Shown: piece by piece, positions 59,441 through 64,000 of the stretch
Layout of the letters: each line of letters opens with the position of its first letter
Numbering within the stretch: the first letter of the stretch is position 1
From: Flaccisagitta enflata
Taxonomy: Eukaryota > Chaetognatha > Sagittoidea > Aphragmophora
Length of the DNA stretch: 64,000 nucleotides
Assembly (NCBI GenBank): GCA_965153355.1
Contig: OZ231128.1
Location: 28,086,001 to 28,150,000 of the forward strand
Direction of reading: 5' to 3'
The notes under the pieces: generated by a model
Databases searched by the model: none
Told to the model about the DNA's origin: nothing
Seen by the model: only the letters and a program-made list of their open reading frames with translations
Program-made: the position numbers and the translations under genes

Positions 59441-60059
59441 CCATTTTTTGTCAAAGCATCAAAATAACCAAATGAAGCTCCTCAGAGACCTGAAACATGC
59501 ATTGAACAACTATATAAACCTACTAGAATGAAAAAAAGGACAAAAATAGACACAGCGAATTTGGTCGTTATACTTGATATGAAACCACTGTGCTACGTCA
59601 ACATCCCAACCCTGCCCTATCCTCACCTTCACAATCAACATCCTCCTATAAATTGATGGCTTTTTGATCCTGCCTATGAAAACTACATTTTTCCATTAGT
59701 TTTTCAATCAAGTCACTGCAAAAAAAAATGAATAAATAACAATACAACTGCCTATTGCGTGTTTTCAAATTAGATACATCCCATGAATTTCTGCCACATA
59801 CGCCAAGAATTATTGGTTTGATGGAAAATGGCTTTTTAGCATTTGAGCAAACTTGATCATTATCATAACAAACCATCTGTCCTCAGCCTTTTTTGTCAAA
59901 CGGAAGCCTTCACTACCGTGATGGGATACCAAAGGTTGGATATAAAATGGCAATCATACTGCATGATGATGTACGCAGCCTGTGTGTTGGCCATATGTGA
60001 CCATATATTGGACATCAATAGCCAGGATTGTGCCATTAAAGGCAATTACGCAACATTTG
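59441..60059. other. No feature recognised
   Basis: AT-rich sequence; no exon, repeat family or RNA gene identified. Confidence 0.5.
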
Positions 60060-60436
60060 TGGGTCAAAAGTGGGAAATGTTGTTAAAATCAGCAACTTTA
60101 GCACATTTGAAAGTTGGTAAATTCAGCAACATTACCAACTTTTAAAGAAGGGGTTTCAAATGGTTGTGAAATTAGCAACTTTAACACACAAATTTCATCC
60201 CTGTTTTTCCATGTTTTGAGAAGAGGAGTATCCCAACTTTTTTTCCCAAAAGGTCCTCACCTTGGGAAACATTTGAGGAAAAATGAAATTTGAAGATGAC
60301 GTATTTTGAGAAAAATGAGCAAAAACATTTTTTCCTATGTTTTCTATGTTAAGTGCCATTGGTGGAATTAGCAATGTCGCTGATTTCACAACACCATGTG
60401 TTAATATCACTAACTCTGCATTCTCCCAGCTGCCTG
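60060..60436 (-). repeat. 390-bp dispersed repeat, copy 2
   Basis: Reverse complement of 48761-49147, sharing GTGGAATTAGCAATGTCGCT, CATGTGTTAATATCACTAAC and GTTGTTAAAATCAGCAAC. Confidence 0.75.
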
Positions 60437-60654
60437 ACTTTTCCGTTGTCTTTCAAAAAAAAAAAAAAAAAAATGACCGCAATGACAGGTATCTACAGTG
60501 AAAAAAGAAAAGAAATGTGGTTTTGCCAGGTCCGATTCTCTTACACTCCCTGGAGATCATAAACCCTTCTTGCGAGGTCATCCAGGTTGTGGTAAATCTT
60601 CCAGAAAACATTAGAAACCTGAAAACTGAAAAGGGGTACCGCTCTTATACGCGC

Positions 60655-60907
<253 letters not shown>

Positions 60908-60909
60908 CG

Positions 60910-61614
60910 CCTCCGGATAATGTCTTTTCCATCCAAAGATATCGATTGAACTTTAATGGCACGTTAGTGTCCGTGTTACGCAAGGTTCACGTTCAGTTCA
61001 ATTTGAGCTAAAACCGATTAATCGCATTTCATATGACGTCGTTCAAATATTTGAGCAGGGCCGGTCTCTGAAACCGCCTCAATATGATCTGGATGGGTCT
61101 TCTTGATGTCGGAAAACTTTCCGCAAAAAATTCCCGCTCAGGAAAATTCGTCCAACCTCTATTGCTCCAAAGATGAGAATGTCATGATCTTCAATTTCAT
61201 TTTTTTCATGAATCTTAAGCGAACCCCTGCAAAAGCGCATTTTTCCGTGGCAAAAATCTGCGTTCGAAATCAAAAGTGACAAAATTTTTGATGTAGAATT
61301 CATATCTGATGTCCAAAATGAGTTTGAATGACGCCAGATGGCGCAAAATGATGCAAGAAGTCAGAGTAATAGAACGTAAGAAGTCAGAGTTATAAATTTT
61401 TTTTCAATTTTTTACAATTTTGTGTAGGATCAACAAAGAAGTGGAGTGATGTTTATTTGAGCATGCAAATACTAGAAATCATGTTCCTGAGTGTAGCTGC
61501 CCATCGTTGAGGGTGCTTTTGAGTATTCTAGCTCATTTAGCTCAATTTTTTTTCTAATGTTAAATCGGTAAAATGAATAGATATTTTGATACTTGTCTAA
61601 GCATGCAAATGCAA
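60910..61614. other. No gene recognised
   Basis: Contains TCTAGCTCATTTAGCTCA and AGCATGCAAATRC phrases that recur at 62320-62500, so it belongs to the outer part of the inverted-repeat family that follows. Confidence 0.5.
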
Positions 61615-62310
61615 GAAAGCATGTCAGTAAGCATGGATGCTCATTAGCCTGTACTGAAATGACAAAAAACAAAATAATCGAAATTCTCCGAGCAGCTCAT
61701 GTGGTGGAGCTGTCTTGGGCTTCTATTGTCATCATTTTCAGCTTTTTAAGTTTAGATCTTGGTGGCCGCGCCTTACCTTGAACTTCCCATAGGTCAATAG
61801 AAAAACAAAAATTTCAAATTGGTCAAATCATAATTTTGACTGCAGATTTGAAATCTTCATGAAAAACTGTCTGTTGAAAGTGCTTTTCTTTTTTCAAAAT
61901 TCCTTCGGGATCACTATCAAAATCCATGCTAAATATTTTTAAAAAAGGTAAGTTCAATGATTTTACAAAGAAATTAAAAGGAAAGGTATATTTTGCGATA
62001 TTTGACATCACTTTTGACCACCTTCTAATTGGAATATCAAAAAAAGGAAAACACTTTCAATTGTCAGTTTTTTCTGCAGATTTCAAATCTGCAGTCAAAA
62101 TTGGAATTTAAATACTTTGAAATTTTGGATTTCCTATAGGGGTAGGGTTAATAGAAGGTAAGGTGCGGCCACCTAAAAGTAGAATTTCAAAGCTAATATT
62201 GAATTCAATAGAAGCCTCAGACAGTCCTACGACATGATCTGCTCGGAGAATGTTGATTTTATTGTTTTTTTGTCATTTAGGTACAGGCTAATGCTCATCT
62301 GTGAGGGTGT
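61615..62310. mobile_element. Inverted-repeat element, arms of about 250 bp
   Basis: 61620-61870 pairs with 62050-62305 in reverse complement: CTCCGAGCAGCTCATGTGG with CATGATCTGCTCGGAG, GGTGGCCGCGCCTTACCTT with AAGGTAAGGTGCGGCCACC, GACTGCAGATTTGAAATC inside. A partial relative is at 51533-51675. No transposase found. Confidence 0.7.
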
Positions 62311-62640
62311 TTTTCAGTATTCTAGCTCACTTAGCTCATTTAGCTCAGTCTCTTTTTCTGATTTTAGATGGCATAAATGTTTTGATACATGTCTGCGCAT
62401 GCAAATACCAGAACATATCTGTGTGCATAATTGGTTATCTGGGTGAGTGATTTTGAGTATTTTAGCTCATCAAGCTCATTTGGCTCAGTCCTATTCTTAT
62501 CTGATTTTCTGTGCATTCAATACATACAATTGCTCTTGATTTAATCTAACAAATACAAAATTTGCAGTGACTGAAGACAAAAGCATGGTGAAAAGTGACC
62601 AATGCTTATGACTTTTTTCCTCACGGCGATAGGAAGCAGG

Positions 62641-63070
62641 ACAGGACAGCGGCCCCAAAGGGAACGAAGGCCTGTAGAACACAGGGGGACTTTTGTTCCT
62701 CAATCCGTCCATCTGTCCATTCCCCCAGGCTATCTCAGGCCTGAAATCTGTCCTCTCAGGCCTGAAATTCACCTTATCAGGCCTGAATTCTGCCCTCTCA
62801 GGCCTTGAATCTGCAAGGATAGGTTTCAGGCCTGAGAGGACAGATTTCAGGCCTGAGAGAGCATATTTCAGGCCTGAGAGGGCAGATTCAAAGCCTGAGA
62901 GGGCAGATTTTAAGCCTGAGAGGGCAGATTTTAAGCCTGAGAGGGCAGATTTTAAGCCTGAGAGGGCAGATTTCAGGTCTGAGAGGGCCTGGGGGGGACG
63001 AACGGACAAACGGAATGACAAACCCCTGTGTTCTACAGGACATCGTCCCCTTTGGGGCCGCTGCCCAAAA
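62641..63070. mobile_element. GC-end foldback element, complete
   Basis: Left ACAGCGGCCCCAAAGGG...GCCTGTAGAACACAGGGGG, right CCCCTGTGTTCTACAGGACA...TTTGGGGCCGCTGCCC. Four CTCAGGCCTGAAATCTG units on the left oppose about eight CAGATTTTAAGCCTGAGAGG-type units on the right. It can fold nearly end to end. Confidence 0.8.
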
Positions 63071-63178
63071 GGCTGGGACTTGGACCTCAAGGCTGAGATT
63101 TGGGCCTCAAGACTGGGTTTTGGGCAAAATTAGGCAGAAATTGGCAGAATTTGAAAGGAATTGGCTGATATTGACATA

Positions 63179-63348
63179 CTACGCGAATCAATAAAAAAGC
63201 CGCACTTTTAAATGACAATTTACCATATTAAATTTCAAAATAATCAAATAAAATCTTAGACCATTTTAAAGCTCTCAAAGAGAACTTTTATTTGGCTCCA
63301 ATCTGGTATTTCTAGCTTTATCCGTTAAGAAATAGCATAAACAAGTCA
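63179..63348 (-). mobile_element. Truncated Tc1/mariner-like MITE
   Basis: Starts after TA with CTACGCGAATCAATAAAAAA and follows the right half of the MITE at 32247-32657 (TTAGACCATTTTAAAGCTCT, CCAATCTGGTATTTCTA), then stops. Confidence 0.65.
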
Positions 63349-63419
63349 TCCAAGGATCGCACATGGTCAGCGGTACCCGATGCCCTGCTTGGAGTGATTA
63401 GCTGAAGAAGTGGAGTGAG

Positions 63420-63805
63420 AGCAGGGCAGCGGCCCCAAAGGGCCAATGTCCTGTAGGACACAGGGGTGAACCGTTACGTCTGTCTGACATATTATTCAAT
63501 AAGAATTTGAGGTCTGAGAGGCTGGATCTAGGGCCCAAGAGGCTGGATTTGAGGCCCAAGAGGCTGGATTTGAGGCCCAAGAGGCTGGATTTGAGGCTAG
63601 AGTGGCTGGATTTGAGGCCTGAGAGGCTTGATTTGAGGCCTGAGAGGCCAGATTTGAGGCCTGAGAGGCCAGATTTGAGGCCTGAGAGGCTTAAGAAGCT
63701 TTGGAGGGGGGGGACGTACGTACGTACGTACGTAATGTCAGACGGACGTAACGGTTCACCCCTGTGTCCTACAGGACATCGGCCCTTTGGGGCCGCTGCC
63801 CAAAA
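63420..63805. mobile_element. GC-end foldback element, near-perfect 65-bp ends
   Basis: Left GGGCAGCGGCCCCAAAGGGC..TGTCCTGTAGGACACAGGGG..GTGAACCGTTACGTC pairs almost perfectly with the right end (63730-63795). The interior is about ten units of GAGAGGCTGGATTTGAGGCC in one orientation and (GTAC)n at 63714-63733. The high identity of the ends suggests recent activity or gene conversion. Confidence 0.85.
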
Positions 63806-63967
63806 AGAGTGGAATCATTGCCATTTTCAGTTTTGCAATCCTGTTAAAAAGATAAGCATTTTTACAAAAAAAGTGGTTAAGTTTGTGATCGAAAAAGGCC
63901 GCGTTGGGAGTAGGAGCTCAGGCGATATTAAAAGCTAAATTTTTTACCATTAAAGTGAAATCTAGTC
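63806..63967. other. No feature recognised
   Basis: Short AT-rich stretch between the last foldback element and the final hairpin-headed element. Confidence 0.4.
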
Positions 63968-64000
63968 ATGTCTAGTCGTGGACACGCGACTCTACACCTT
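63968..64000 (+). mobile_element. Hairpin-headed short element, cut by the window end
   Basis: AGTCGTG-GACA-CGCGACTCTACACCTT, the head of another family copy (one G-T wobble in the stem); the rest lies beyond the window. Confidence 0.7.

Overview
The window is eukaryotic and almost certainly from an invertebrate animal. It has spliced genes with GT-AG introns, a C-type lectin domain, a non-LTR retrotransposon, hAT-, Tc1/mariner- and pogo-like elements, very long dinucleotide microsatellites and interstitial TTAGGG-type repeats. I cannot name the species. There are no prokaryotic operons, rRNAs, tRNAs or CRISPR arrays. Coding sequence is sparse; most of the 64 kb is repeats. LAYOUT: 1-1.3 kb is a cluster of foldback elements with GC-rich ends. 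1.8-12.3 kb (+) holds the only clear host gene, the 3' part of a cysteine-rich secreted-type protein ending in a C-type lectin domain. I reconstructed ten exons with matching splice phases; the introns hold a pogo-like MITE, a Tc1/mariner-like element, a hAT element with a perfect 8-bp target duplication and telomere-like repeats. 13.7-16.3 kb (-) is a 5'-truncated non-LTR retrotransposon with one frameshift in a homopolymer. 18.2-24.4 kb is a nest of palindromes, a 531-bp tandem duplication and MITEs. 24.8-38.1 kb is microsatellites and MITEs plus a Tc1 transposase remnant. 38.2-44.5 kb is the most interesting object: a complete DNA transposon with about 200-bp inverted ends, apparent TA target duplications and an eight-exon transposase gene on the minus strand (823 codons plus stop, all phases compatible, one in-frame TAG). 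46.6-48.3 kb is a 1.8-kb foldback element inserted into the hairpin of another repeat. 51.8-57.6 kb is an 81-bp satellite of about 71 copies, and 58.0-59.4 kb is a 376-bp tandem repeat. 60-64 kb returns to foldback elements. HOW THE PARTS RELATE: two home-grown repeat families dominate. One is a short element with a terminal hairpin whose stem changes in a compensated way between copies and which carries a tetranucleotide (GACC/GACA/GTCC) core. The other is a foldback family with TTTTTGGGCAGCGGCC-type ends and inverted arms of a roughly 21-bp minisatellite. Both carry GACA/GTCC-type microsatellites and may be the vehicle that spread them. All homology statements come from recognising motifs by eye; no database search was run.
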